Positions 7,662-16,302 of a DNA stretch of 64,000 nt are shown one piece after another. Origin of the DNA: CAVTPU01 sp963736695 (GTDB lineage: Bacteria; Actinomycetota; Actinomycetes; Mycobacteriales; Micromonosporaceae); NCBI GenBank assembly GCA_963736695.1, contig CAVTPU010000004.1, positions 1,426,001-1,490,000 on the forward strand, in the 5' to 3' direction. Each line of letters starts with the position of its first letter. Within the stretch, counting starts at the first letter, position 1. The position numbers and the translations under genes are program-made. The notes beneath the pieces are model-generated. The model had not been told where the DNA came from. It worked only from the letters and a program-made list of their open reading frames with translations, and did no database searches.

Positions 7662-8330
7662 CTACAACGATGTCCGGCTCTCACCCTGACAGTCGCCGTC
7701 TATGGTTTCCAGGCTGATTTCTTTCACTATCCCATCCTCAACCTCGAAGAAGTAATCAGCTTGAGGATTTCCGGAAGTCCCGACGAGGCCGAAGCCTTCG
7801 GGGCCTGAGTGGAAGCCCGAAGCAGGACTGCCGGTGCGACCTTTCCAGGTCGGGTATGCCGCATGCAGCTCTTTGTACGTGCTGCCGATCTTGATTCCTT
7901 CTGGCGTTGTCATGCCAGGGCCAATCCCGATGGCGACGAGCTTTGAGTGGCTGAAAGCGATCCCGGTGTGGTCACGGGCAATGACCTTCTTGTCCGGCCC
8001 GACCAGGCGACCCATACTGCAATGTTCGAAGATCTCCTGTACTTTGATGTTGACCACGAGCCCGGTGGCTTTTGCCTCCTCAATAGTCATTCCCAACCGC
8101 AGTGGGCCGTATCCGAAGGGGCCGAAGGCCAGATTGTCTGCGGGGGTCGTCCCTGGGCTGGCAGGGGGCGCCGTGGTGGTGTCCGCTGAGGCGACGGCCG
8201 AAGCCGATGGGGTGCCGCTGCTCGCGCCCGACCCCGCGGGGTCGCTCGCGGAGCATCCGGTGAGCGCGAGCGCGAGCGCGGTTGGCGCGGCGAGCGCGAG
8301 CCCGAGTCGACGCGTGGGGGTGAGTTTCAT
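7662..8330 (-). CDS. Secreted lipoprotein of unknown function
   Basis: The 222-residue product begins with a lipoprotein signal peptide: MKLTPTRRLG, a hydrophobic run, and lipobox LTGC at residues 23-26. A Ser/Ala/Thr-rich linker follows (to about residue 65), then a globular domain containing GPLRLGMTIEEAKATG, a motif common in actinobacterial lipoproteins. Two further cysteines (EHCSMG and DGDCQGE) may form a disulfide outside the cell. It lies alone between two copies of a 164-bp direct repeat, so it may have arrived by insertion. Confidence 0.75.
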   Translation of the reverse strand: MKLTPTRRLGLALAAPTALALALTGCSASDPAGSGASSGTPSASAVASADTTTAPPASPGTTPADNLAFGPFGYGPLRLGMTIEEAKATGLVVNIKVQEIFEHCSMGRLVGPDKKVIARDHTGIAFSHSKLVAIGIGPGMTTPEGIKIGSTYKELHAAYPTWKGRTGSPASGFHSGPEGFGLVGTSGNPQADYFFEVEDGIVKEISLETIDGDCQGESRTSL

Positions 8331-8451
8331 CGAATCTCCTATTCGTGAGGCGCAGGGATCGGCCTCGATGTTCGGATGGAATACTAGGCACGCCGGTCAA
8401 GCCCGCGCATCTCGGGCGGGACGAGTCGTTGTGCCGATAGCGTCGGTCGCG

Positions 8452-8615
8452 GATGGTACGCGCCGATCGGTGCTGCTCGATCTCGACGCCCGGACGCCAT
8501 CACCGTCTACCTCTACGCCGGGCGGAACTGACAGTCGACTCGTGAGATGACGACGACAAGGGCCGCCGGGCTACGAGGCGAGCGGGAATTCGGCGTACAG
8601 GCAGATGCCTGTGAT
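8452..8615 (+). repeat. 164-bp direct repeat, copy B
   Basis: This is a non-coding copy of 7369-7532. A deleted C breaks the reading frame of the copied gene end. It occupies most of the 318-bp space between the lipoprotein start and the RpiR gene. Confidence 0.9.
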
Positions 8616-8648
8616 AACCGCGAAACCGACGTCCGGTATGAACTACGC

Positions 8649-9545
8649 ATGGCCTCAACCCCCTTCGACGCGCAGCCGGGCGGGCTGCTCGCCTCGATCC
8701 GAGCGGCTCTGCCATCGTTGGTGCCCAGCGAGCGGCGGGTCGCGCAAGTGTGCCTGGATCGGCCGGCCGATGTGGCCGAATGGTCGGCGGCGGACCTCGC
8801 CGGAGCGGCGGGCACCTCGAACGCCACCGTGGTGCGTGCGTGCCAACGCCTGGGGTTGCGGGGCTTTCAACACCTGCGACTGGCGTTGGCCCGGGAGGCC
8901 GGCGCCACCGGGGTTCGGGCCCGACACGCGGTGTCGGCCGGAGACGACCCGGAGGCGGTGGTGTCCGCGGTCTTTCAGACCGCCACCGACGTGCTCAGCG
9001 AGGCGCTGGGACCGCTGGACGCCGCAGCGGTGCGTGACGCCGTGCAGATATTGGCCTGCGCCCAGCGGCTGCTGATCGTCGGCAATGGCGGCTCTGCTCC
9101 GGTGGCGCAGGACGCGGCTTTGAGGTTTTTGTCCATCGCCAGGCCGGCGGAGGCCCCGGCCGACACCATCGTGCAGCAACTGTCGGCGCGCTTGTTGTCA
9201 TCGGCCGACGCGTGTCTGGTGATCACCAGCAGCGGGGCCAACGAGCCGAGCCTGCGAGCCGCGGAGGCGGCGAAGGCGTCGGGCGCGCGGGTGGTTGGGA
9301 TCACCAGCTATGTGGCTGCGCCTCTGCGTGAATATGCCGATGTCGTGCTCGTGGTCGGCATTCCGAGTTGGCCCCTGGGCAGCGACACGATCGCCAGCCG
9401 GCTGGCGTTTCTGCTTCTTCTCAACGCGCTGCAGTTGTGTGTGGGGTCGACCCGCGGTGATGAACAGGGCCGGGCCCGCACCGCTGGCAGCGAACTTTTG
9501 GGCACGGTGGTGACCCAGCGCCCTCGGCGCGCCACGCGTCGTTAG
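8649..9545 (+). CDS. MurR/RpiR family transcriptional regulator
   Basis: The protein has the N-terminal RpiR helix-turn-helix (LVPSERRVAQVCLDRPADVA, AAGTSNATVVRACQRLGLRG) and a C-terminal SIS sugar-phosphate-binding domain (RLLIVGNGGSAPVAQDAALR, DACLVITSSGANEPSLRAAE). ATG 8649 fits the family start; the frame is open upstream through the direct repeat. It directly precedes the ABC-importer operon and most likely controls it in response to a phosphorylated sugar. It ends near residue 298 without an extra domain. Confidence 0.88.
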   Translation: MASTPFDAQPGGLLASIRAALPSLVPSERRVAQVCLDRPADVAEWSAADLAGAAGTSNATVVRACQRLGLRGFQHLRLALAREAGATGVRARHAVSAGDDPEAVVSAVFQTATDVLSEALGPLDAAAVRDAVQILACAQRLLIVGNGGSAPVAQDAALRFLSIARPAEAPADTIVQQLSARLLSSADACLVITSSGANEPSLRAAEAAKASGARVVGITSYVAAPLREYADVVLVVGIPSWPLGSDTIASRLAFLLLLNALQLCVGSTRGDEQGRARTAGSELLGTVVTQRPRRATRR

Positions 9546-9706
9546 CGAGTCTTCCGAATTCGCCTGCCGGCCAACAGGACTGCTGACACTTGTCATGTTG
9601 GCGCGGGCCCGCCATCACGCCGCGTTCACCTCGGCAGCTCACGCTGCCCATGTAACGAAGAACCGTAGAGCACCCGCTCGGCGGAACGCGCGTACATGGA
9701 GCGGCT

Positions 9707-10873
9707 ATGGCAGGCATTCGAGTCGACCGTCTCAGCAAGAGATTCGGCACCGTGCGGGCGGTGGACGAGGTCTCCCTTGACATCGCCGACAGCGAGTTCC
9801 TGGTCTTGTTGGGTCCCAGCGGGTGCGGCAAGACCACCCTCCTTCGCATGATCGCCGGGCTGCTGGCCCCGAACGACGGACGCATCCTGTTGGGTGAGCG
9901 AGACATCACCTACCTTCCGCCGCGGGAACGCGATCTCGCGATGGTCTTTCAGAGCTATGCGCTCTATCCCCATCTCAGCGTCGAAAGCAACATCGGTTTT
10001 CCACTACGGGTGCAGGCCCGCCCCCGGCAGGAGATCCGGGAACGCGTCGCCACCGTCGCCGACCAGCTCGGCCTCGGTGCCTTGCTCGGCCGCAAACCAC
10101 GAGAACTGTCGGGTGGCCAGCGCCAACGGGTCGCACTCGGCCGAGCGCTCGTGCGCAACCCGCAGGCGTTTCTCATGGACGAGCCTTTGTCCAACTTGGA
10201 CGCGAAGCTGCGCACCGCCACCCGTACCGAGCTGGCCGCCCTGCACCACCGGACCGGAGCCACCTTCGTCTACGTCACCCACGACCAGGTGGAGGCGATG
10301 ACGATGGCGACCCGCATCGCACTGCTCAATGGCGGACAACTGGAACAGGTCGGAACCCCCGCGGACGTATATGACAACCCGGCGTCGGTATTCGTGGCGG
10401 GTTTTCTCGGAGCCCCGCCGATGAACCTGCTCGACGGACGACTGGAAGGCGACGGATCCACCATCCACGCACGGGCGGAGGGTGTGGCGATTCCGCTGCG
10501 CCACGACGCGCCCAAACCCGACTCCCCCGATGGTCAACCAACTCGCGACGTGGTGCTGGGAATTCGCCCGGAAGACCTGCGCCCAACCACCGGTGATGAG
10601 ACTCGGGCCGGCGGCAAACCCCGGCTGGACGCGGTCGTTCGCACGGTTGAGAACCTCGGCAGCGAAGAGATCGCCTGGTGCGAGGTGGGGACGGCGCTGG
10701 TCGGTGTGCGCGGCCCGCGTCCGTTGGGCCTGCAGCGCGATCAGCACACCACTCTCACGGTGGACCCGGCACGGATTCACCTCTTCGACCACGCCAGCGG
10801 GCGCCGCCTGGTCTGGCGGGATCCCTCCCCCACAACGACCACTCATCGGCAGCCGATCCCGGCTGCTGTCTGA
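9707..10873 (+). CDS. Carbohydrate ABC transporter ATPase (UgpC/MsmK type)
   Basis: The 388-residue product has Walker A GPSGCGKTT (residues 36-44), Q-loop VFQSYALYPH, signature LSGGQRQRVALGRAL, Walker B FLMDEPLSNLDAKL and switch VTHDQVEAM. The C-terminal 140 residues form the TOBE/MOP regulatory domain typical of the CUT1 family (VLGIRPEDLRP). It powers uptake through the two permeases encoded at 13910-15716. In many actinobacteria a single such ATPase is shared between importers; here it is the first gene of the operon, 22 bp before the binding-protein gene. Confidence 0.93.
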   Translation: MAGIRVDRLSKRFGTVRAVDEVSLDIADSEFLVLLGPSGCGKTTLLRMIAGLLAPNDGRILLGERDITYLPPRERDLAMVFQSYALYPHLSVESNIGFPLRVQARPRQEIRERVATVADQLGLGALLGRKPRELSGGQRQRVALGRALVRNPQAFLMDEPLSNLDAKLRTATRTELAALHHRTGATFVYVTHDQVEAMTMATRIALLNGGQLEQVGTPADVYDNPASVFVAGFLGAPPMNLLDGRLEGDGSTIHARAEGVAIPLRHDAPKPDSPDGQPTRDVVLGIRPEDLRPTTGDETRAGGKPRLDAVVRTVENLGSEEIAWCEVGTALVGVRGPRPLGLQRDQHTTLTVDPARIHLFDHASGRRLVWRDPSPTTTTHRQPIPAAV

Positions 10874-10895
10874 ACCTCTCATGTGGAGACGTGAC

Positions 10896-12275
10896 ATGCG
10901 ACAACAACGATGGACGAAGACCGTGCTGGCTCTGACTGCCACCACCGTCATGCTCGGTCCGGCCGCCTGCGGCAACGGAGCCGGCACGGATGCCGGCGCG
11001 TCGAACGCTGGCCCGATCCCGGAGCTGGCCGCCAACCAACAGGTGGACATCGTCTTCGAAAGCTATAACCTCATGCGCACCGGCGCCTGGAGTGACGCGG
11101 TGAACGGCCTCATCTCGCAGTTCCAGGCCGAGCACCCGAACATCCACGTCAAGGCGCAGCCCCCGTCGGGCAGCGGTCCCGCAGCCGGCGACTATCTGTC
11201 CAGTGTGCGCAGTCAGGCCCTTGCCGGCAACGCACCCGATGTCGCGCAGGTGACCTTTAACAGCCTCGGCTTCGCGGTCAGCGGTCTGCAGGCCAAGCCG
11301 GTGGACGTCCTCGTGGGCAAGGAGACCGTCCAGGCCAACTTCGGTGGCACCCACCCGTTCGCTCCCACCGCAACCACGCTGGGCGACATCGACGGCCACA
11401 CGTACGCCGTGCCGTACGTCTTCTCGACGCCCGTGCTCTGGATCAACGCGAACCTGTTCACCGCGGCCGGTCTTGACCCGAACAAACCGCCGACCACGTG
11501 GGAGCAGGCGAAGACCGCGGCGCTCGCCATCGCTCAGAAGACCGGCAAGGGCGGCATCTATCTCGACTGCACAACCAAAAACTCCGGCGACTGGTGCTTC
11601 CAGTCGCTGGTCGCGTCCGCCGGCGGCTCGGTGATGTCCGACGACCGCACGTCGCTCGCCTTCGGCGAATCGGGTGCGGTCGCGGCGGTCACCATGGCGC
11701 AGGACCTCGTGAAGTCGGGTGCCACCCCTAACCTGTCCAACGCCCAAGCTCAAGACGCGTTCAACCGTGGTGGCCTGGGCATGATGCTGGAGACCAGCGC
11801 GCTGCAAGGCACCTTCATGGCCTCGGCCAAGGCGGGCGGCTGGACCCTGTCCGCAGCCGCGGAACCCAGCTTCGGTGACAAGCCGTCGGTCCCGACGAAC
11901 TCGGGGTCCGGTCTGGCCATCTTCTCCACCGATCCGGCCAAGCAGCGGGCGGCCTGGGAGCTGATCAAGTTCCTCACCAGCGACACCGCCTACAAGACCA
12001 TCTCCACCAAGATCGGCTACCTGCCTCTGCGCACCGGCCTGGTCGACGACCCGAACGGCCTGCAGGAGTGGGCCGCCAAGAACCCGCTGATCAAGCCCAA
12101 CCTGGCTCAGCTGCCCCAGCTCAAGCCGTGGCGAGCCTTCCCCGGCGAGAACTACCAGCAGATCACCGACATCATGATGTCCGCCGCAGAAGGCGTGATC
12201 TATCAAGGCAAGGACCCGGCCTCGACCATGGCCACCGCGCAACAGCAGGCGACCGCCCTGCTCCCGAAGGGCTGA
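10896..12275 (+). CDS. Extracellular solute-binding lipoprotein of ABC importer
   Basis: The 459-residue product has a lipoprotein signal peptide with lipobox GPAAC near residue 25 and the features of family-1 carbohydrate-binding proteins (NGLISQFQAEHPNIHVKAQ, APDVAQVTFNS, WELIKFLTSDTAYKTISTKI, YLPLRTGLVDDP). It binds substrate outside the membrane and delivers it to the permeases. The ATG at 10896 is preceded by GGAG at 10885. The frame is open further upstream only as a shadow of the ATPase gene. It resembles UgpB-type binding proteins, but the ligand is unproven. Confidence 0.9.
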   Translation: MRQQRWTKTVLALTATTVMLGPAACGNGAGTDAGASNAGPIPELAANQQVDIVFESYNLMRTGAWSDAVNGLISQFQAEHPNIHVKAQPPSGSGPAAGDYLSSVRSQALAGNAPDVAQVTFNSLGFAVSGLQAKPVDVLVGKETVQANFGGTHPFAPTATTLGDIDGHTYAVPYVFSTPVLWINANLFTAAGLDPNKPPTTWEQAKTAALAIAQKTGKGGIYLDCTTKNSGDWCFQSLVASAGGSVMSDDRTSLAFGESGAVAAVTMAQDLVKSGATPNLSNAQAQDAFNRGGLGMMLETSALQGTFMASAKAGGWTLSAAAEPSFGDKPSVPTNSGSGLAIFSTDPAKQRAAWELIKFLTSDTAYKTISTKIGYLPLRTGLVDDPNGLQEWAAKNPLIKPNLAQLPQLKPWRAFPGENYQQITDIMMSAAEGVIYQGKDPASTMATAQQQATALLPKG

Positions 12276-12279
12276 CCGG

Positions 12280-13050
12280 GTGAGCATCGCAACCACACAC
12301 GGCATGGAGCAGGTTGTCGCCGAAACCCGGCGGCACCTGCCCCTGCCCGGCACCTTCAACGTGCGCGACGTGGGCGGATATCCCACCCGGCATGGCGGTG
12401 TCACCCGCTGGCGCACTCTGCTACGCGCCGACTCACTCCACCGACTGACCGACTCCTCCCGGGCCGTGCTAGCCCAAGTCGGCCTGCGCCACGTCGTCGA
12501 CCTGCGATCACGCTATGAGCAGGAACGCGCCCCGGACGCATTGGGTCGACTCCGAGTCGAATACACCCACGCGCCGGTGTTCCCTGACACGCCGGCGGCG
12601 GCCACGGGAGGCACGGGCACACTGGCGGCCGTCTACCGCTATATGGTCGACCACTGTGGAACCAATCTCGCCACAGCCGTCGGCGCGCTCGCCGAGCCGA
12701 CGGCCACCCCCGCACTGGTGCACTGCAGCGCCGGAAAGGACCGGACCGGCCTGGTGGTCGCCCTGGTTCTCGACATGCTCGGCGTCGACGACGAGCTCAT
12801 CGCCGCCGACTTCTCGCTCACCAGCCAATACCTGCGCCCGGACGACCCCGCAGTGCTGGGGCAACTGGCCGAGGGAACCGGAACCAACCACGCCACGGAC
12901 TCGACGATGCTCGCCTGCCCGCCCGACCTCATCCAGCAGACGCTGCGATATGTGCGGGACCGCCACGGCAGCGTCACCGAATTCCTCGCCCTACACGGCG
13001 CGGATCAGTCCATTGCCGACCGACTCACCACCGTGCTGACTACGTCGTAG
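12280..13050 (+). CDS. Tyrosine-protein phosphatase-like enzyme
   Basis: The signature VHCSAGKDRTG (Cys149) matches the HCxxGKDRT loop of the IphP/Tyr_phosphatase_3 group, and the N-terminal NVRDVGGYPTRHGGVTRW and LRADSLHRLT motifs are family hallmarks. These enzymes dephosphorylate tyrosine, lipid or small-molecule phosphates. Its place between binding-protein and permease genes suggests that it acts on the imported compound rather than on signalling proteins. The GTG start lies 4 bp after the upstream stop. Confidence 0.9.
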   Translation: MSIATTHGMEQVVAETRRHLPLPGTFNVRDVGGYPTRHGGVTRWRTLLRADSLHRLTDSSRAVLAQVGLRHVVDLRSRYEQERAPDALGRLRVEYTHAPVFPDTPAAATGGTGTLAAVYRYMVDHCGTNLATAVGALAEPTATPALVHCSAGKDRTGLVVALVLDMLGVDDELIAADFSLTSQYLRPDDPAVLGQLAEGTGTNHATDSTMLACPPDLIQQTLRYVRDRHGSVTEFLALHGADQSIADRLTTVLTTS

Positions 13051-13070
13051 CTGTCGACGAAGGGAAACTC

Positions 13071-13913
13071 ATGTTGACGCCCAACCAGACCATCATCCAG
13101 CTCAGCGACACCCACATCGTCGCCGAGGGCAAGCTGCTGCACGGCAGCGTGGACTCGCTGGCCAACGTGGTGGCCGCGCTCGCCGCGGTGGAAGCCTCCG
13201 ACGTGGTGCCGGCCGCGTTCATCCTCAGCGGCGATCTCACCGACAGCGGCGATCCCGAGGCCTATCAACGACTGCGTGCGGCTGTGGAGCCAGTGGCCGC
13301 CAGGATCGGTGCACCCGTTCTCTACGCGATGGGCAACCACGACGCGCGGGGGCCCTTCCGGGCCGGCCTGCTCGGCGCGGAGCCGAGCACGGAGCCGTTC
13401 GACTATGTCCACTGGAGCGGCGATCTGCGAATCATCGTGCTGGACAGCACCGAACCCGGGCACCATCACGGCGACCTCACCGATGACCAACTGGCATTTC
13501 TCACCGAAGAACTGCGCACACCCGCACCAGCCGGCAGCATTCTGGTGCTGCATCACCCGCCGGTGCCCTCACCGCTGCCTTTCATCAACACTCTGCTCCT
13601 CCGGCAGCCGCAGCGTCTCGCTGCCGCGCTGGCCGGCGGAGATGTCTCCATGATCCTGTGTGGACATTCTCATCATGCCTCGGCCGGAGCACTGGCGGGC
13701 ATTCCGGTCTGGGTTGCCGGAGCCAGCGCCTACAGCGCGGACACTCTCGCTCCCGCGGGCCTGTTTCGCGGCCAGGCTGGCGGCATGTATAGCCGAATCG
13801 ACGTTTACGACGACTGGACCGTCGCCACGGCAGTGCCGATCAGTGCCGCCGAGACGGTCTATGAGGTGGACGTCGACGCACTGCTCCGACACGTGCACGC
13901 CGATTCGGCGTGA
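13071..13913 (+). CDS. Metallophosphoesterase (cAMP phosphodiesterase-like)
   Basis: The conserved metal-binding blocks are present: QLSDTHIV, ILSGDLTDSG, AMGNHD, ILVLHHPPVPS and LCGHSHHASAG. This arrangement fits the CpdA/GpdQ-type calcineurin-like fold, whose members cleave cyclic nucleotides or glycerophosphodiesters. In this operon a glycerophosphodiesterase or other phosphodiester-cleaving role is attractive. The start is ATG 13071 with GAAGGGAAA upstream. It overlaps the following permease gene by 4 bp. Confidence 0.88.
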   Translation: MLTPNQTIIQLSDTHIVAEGKLLHGSVDSLANVVAALAAVEASDVVPAAFILSGDLTDSGDPEAYQRLRAAVEPVAARIGAPVLYAMGNHDARGPFRAGLLGAEPSTEPFDYVHWSGDLRIIVLDSTEPGHHHGDLTDDQLAFLTEELRTPAPAGSILVLHHPPVPSPLPFINTLLLRQPQRLAAALAGGDVSMILCGHSHHASAGALAGIPVWVAGASAYSADTLAPAGLFRGQAGGMYSRIDVYDDWTVATAVPISAAETVYEVDVDALLRHVHADSA

Positions 13914-14875
13914 TCCCGATGTACGCCGAAATCGAGGCTCCGATCCCGGAGTCACGCCTGGGCCGGATCGACGCGATCCGGCCCAGGCTGGCCCGGCGCG
14001 TGTTGTGGGCGCTGCCGCCGTACCTGTATTTGGCTCCGGCTTTGGGTTTTCTCGTGGTGTGGACCTATCGCCCCCTCGCGCAGGCCGTCAATCTGTCGTT
14101 CTTCGACTGGAACCTTCTGCCCACCAGCCCGATGCATCCGGTCGGTCTGGACAACTACCGTCGAGTCTTCGAAGCGCCCGAACTGCGTCAGGCCGTCGGA
14201 AACACCCTGTTCTACATCGTCGGCCTGCTGCCGTTCTCACTGGTGATTCCGGTGGCCGTCGCATTGCTGACCCGCCGCATCGGCGGTCGAAGCAGGGCCG
14301 CCTACCGCTCGCTCATCTTCCTTCCGATGCTCGTCACGCCCGTGGCAACCGCGACGTTGTGGCGTTGGCTGCTGGATCCGACCGGTCTGCTCAACCAGAT
14401 CGCCGCCCAGCTCGGCCTCGGCACCCACAACTGGCTGCGGGAAGAGGCCACGGCCCTGCCCTCGCTCATCGCCATCACCGCATGGCAGATTCTCGGCTTT
14501 TCCGTGCTCGTGGTCTCGGCGGGACTCGCCAACATTAGCCCTGACTACGCCGACGCCGCCGCGCTCGACGGCGCCTCCCGATGGCAGATCACCCGACGAA
14601 TCATCCTGCCGTTGCTGTCCCCCACGCTGCTGTTCATGGTGCTGATGACGGTCCTGCTGTCAGCACAGTGGACGTTCCCGCTCATCGACGTGCTGACCCA
14701 AGGCGGCCCGAGTGGGAGCACCACCAACGTCTACTACCTGTTGTGGCAATACGGTTTCCGGACGTTCAACGCCGGACTCTCCGCCGCCGCCGGGCTGCTG
14801 TTCTTTCTGATATTCGGGGTCATCGCGGTCGGACTGGTCTGGCTGTCCGACCGGCTCAGCTTCCACGACAACTAA
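13910..14875 (+). CDS. ABC transporter permease (UgpA/MalF type)
   Basis: The 321-residue membrane protein has about six hydrophobic segments and the EAA loop DYADAAALDGASRWQITRR, which contacts the ATPase. The N-terminus (LWALPPYLYLAPALGFLVVW) is typical of CUT1 permeases. The GTG start overlaps the phosphoesterase stop by 4 bp. It forms the transmembrane channel with the product of the next gene. Confidence 0.92.
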   Translation: MIPMYAEIEAPIPESRLGRIDAIRPRLARRVLWALPPYLYLAPALGFLVVWTYRPLAQAVNLSFFDWNLLPTSPMHPVGLDNYRRVFEAPELRQAVGNTLFYIVGLLPFSLVIPVAVALLTRRIGGRSRAAYRSLIFLPMLVTPVATATLWRWLLDPTGLLNQIAAQLGLGTHNWLREEATALPSLIAITAWQILGFSVLVVSAGLANISPDYADAAALDGASRWQITRRIILPLLSPTLLFMVLMTVLLSAQWTFPLIDVLTQGGPSGSTTNVYYLLWQYGFRTFNAGLSAAAGLLFFLIFGVIAVGLVWLSDRLSFHDN

Positions 14876-14885
14876 GGACAACCCG

Positions 14886-15716
14886 ATGGGTACGCAAACA
14901 GCCACGCCAGCTCCATCTCGCCGCATCGCATGGGCGCACCTACCCATGGTGCTGCTGAGCCTGTTCAGTATCTTTCCGGTCTATTGGATGTATGCCAGTT
15001 CGTTGCGACGGCCTGGGGATGTCTATTCTCAGTCCCCGTTGCCGTGGCCGATCGACTTCTCCAACTACTCCACGGTGTGGCAGCACCTGCCGATCGGCTC
15101 CCTGCTGCTCAACACGCTGGCGATGGCGGTTTTCACCGCAGCGGGGCAACTGGTGATCTGTCTGCTGGCCGCCTATGCCTTCGCGGCGTGGCGATTCTGG
15201 GGACGTCAGGTGCTGTTCTTGCTGTTTGTCGGCGTCTGGCTGGTGCCGTTTCAGGTCACGATGATTCCCAATTATCTTCTGCTCTCCCAGTTGGGTCTGC
15301 TCAACACAATCGTCGGCGTCATCGTGCCGAACTTGTGTTCGGGCCTGGCGGTGCTGCTGCTGCGCCAGCACATTCAGGCGTTTCCCCAGGAACTGCTTGA
15401 GGCATCCAGAATGGACGGACGGTCGTCATGGGGAACCTTGTGGACGGTGGTGGTGCCGAATCTGCGTCCGGCCTTAGCCTCGCTCGGCATCCTGCTGTTC
15501 ATCTCGGCGTGGAACGACTATTTCTGGCCAGCCCTCGTCCTGCCCCGGGCGAACTCAGTCATCCAACTGGGAATTCGCGGCTTTCTCACCGACGAGGGCA
15601 ATGACTGGGGCGCCGTCATGGCCGCGTCCGGGCTGGCTTGCCTGCCGATCTTCGCCCTCTATATCGTCCTGCAGCGTCAGGTCGTCAACGCCTTCGTCCG
15701 TTCCGGGCTGAAATAA
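14886..15716 (+). CDS. ABC transporter permease (UgpE/MalG type)
   Basis: The 276-residue protein has the N-terminal hydrophobic helix LPMVLLSLFSIFPVYWMYAS and the EAA loop FPQELLEASRMDGRSSWGTL near its C-terminal third. The family ending QRQVVNAFVRSGLK is also present. It pairs with the upstream permease, 10 bp away, and completes the importer operon. Confidence 0.92.
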   Translation: MGTQTATPAPSRRIAWAHLPMVLLSLFSIFPVYWMYASSLRRPGDVYSQSPLPWPIDFSNYSTVWQHLPIGSLLLNTLAMAVFTAAGQLVICLLAAYAFAAWRFWGRQVLFLLFVGVWLVPFQVTMIPNYLLLSQLGLLNTIVGVIVPNLCSGLAVLLLRQHIQAFPQELLEASRMDGRSSWGTLWTVVVPNLRPALASLGILLFISAWNDYFWPALVLPRANSVIQLGIRGFLTDEGNDWGAVMAASGLACLPIFALYIVLQRQVVNAFVRSGLK

Positions 15717-15736
15717 CGAGACGTCGAGATTGTCAC

Positions 15737-16228
15737 TCAGCCGTCGATGCGGTCATAGGTGCGAAGGACTGTGTCATAGTCGGCGGTGCGCGGCTCCGTC
15801 ACAGCCTCCCAGTCCTCTGACGAGTCCCAGTCCCACCAAAGCGGTCCCCAGCCTGCGGCATGATCATAATGGGCCTGAAGGAAGCCACAACTCATTCCGG
15901 CCGGACTCAGCCTGCGACCGCCACTAAATAGCAATAGTTCCGCGTCGACGAATGGCGGGGCGTTTCCGGACGCCACGTCGAACATCGCCGTGCCCTCCAT
16001 CACGGGCAGCGCCGGGTCGCTGACCAATATCGACGCATAGAACGTGACTGCGATCGAACCTTCTTCGACGTAGTGCTCGCGGAACGGCACCATCGACATG
16101 GCCAGATATCGTCCCAAACTGGAGAGCAGAAACTGCCCGATCTCGGCCATCGCGTCGAAGTCGGGAGGATTCGCCCGGCTCCATGAGGTCAGATCCATTA
16201 CCCAGCCCTTCGCCTCGTCACCAATCAC
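15737..16228 (-). CDS. Hypothetical protein
   Basis: No family is recognised. The 163-residue product (from GTG 16228) is mostly alpha/beta with an acidic, aromatic-rich end (HAAGWGPLWWDWDSSEDWEA, RTADYDTVLRTYDRIDG) that resembles small immunity-type proteins, which is only an impression. Starts at 16267 (ATG) or 16198 (ATG) are also possible; GAGAGA lies upstream of the chosen GTG. It is convergent with the ABC operon and divergent from the protease gene. Confidence 0.55.
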   Translation of the reverse strand: MIGDEAKGWVMDLTSWSRANPPDFDAMAEIGQFLLSSLGRYLAMSMVPFREHYVEEGSIAVTFYASILVSDPALPVMEGTAMFDVASGNAPPFVDAELLLFSGGRRLSPAGMSCGFLQAHYDHAAGWGPLWWDWDSSEDWEAVTEPRTADYDTVLRTYDRIDG

Positions 16229-16302
16229 GGATCTCTCGCATCCTCGACGCACACCCCATATACTCACGCTCGTCGATTTAATCGGAGCGGAGAGATTGAA
16301 AT

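Noticed and set aside
10755..12416. 553-codon antisense frame opposite the solute-binding-protein gene
   Set aside because: GC-driven shadow; no recognisable domain and the opposite strand encodes a clear lipoprotein.
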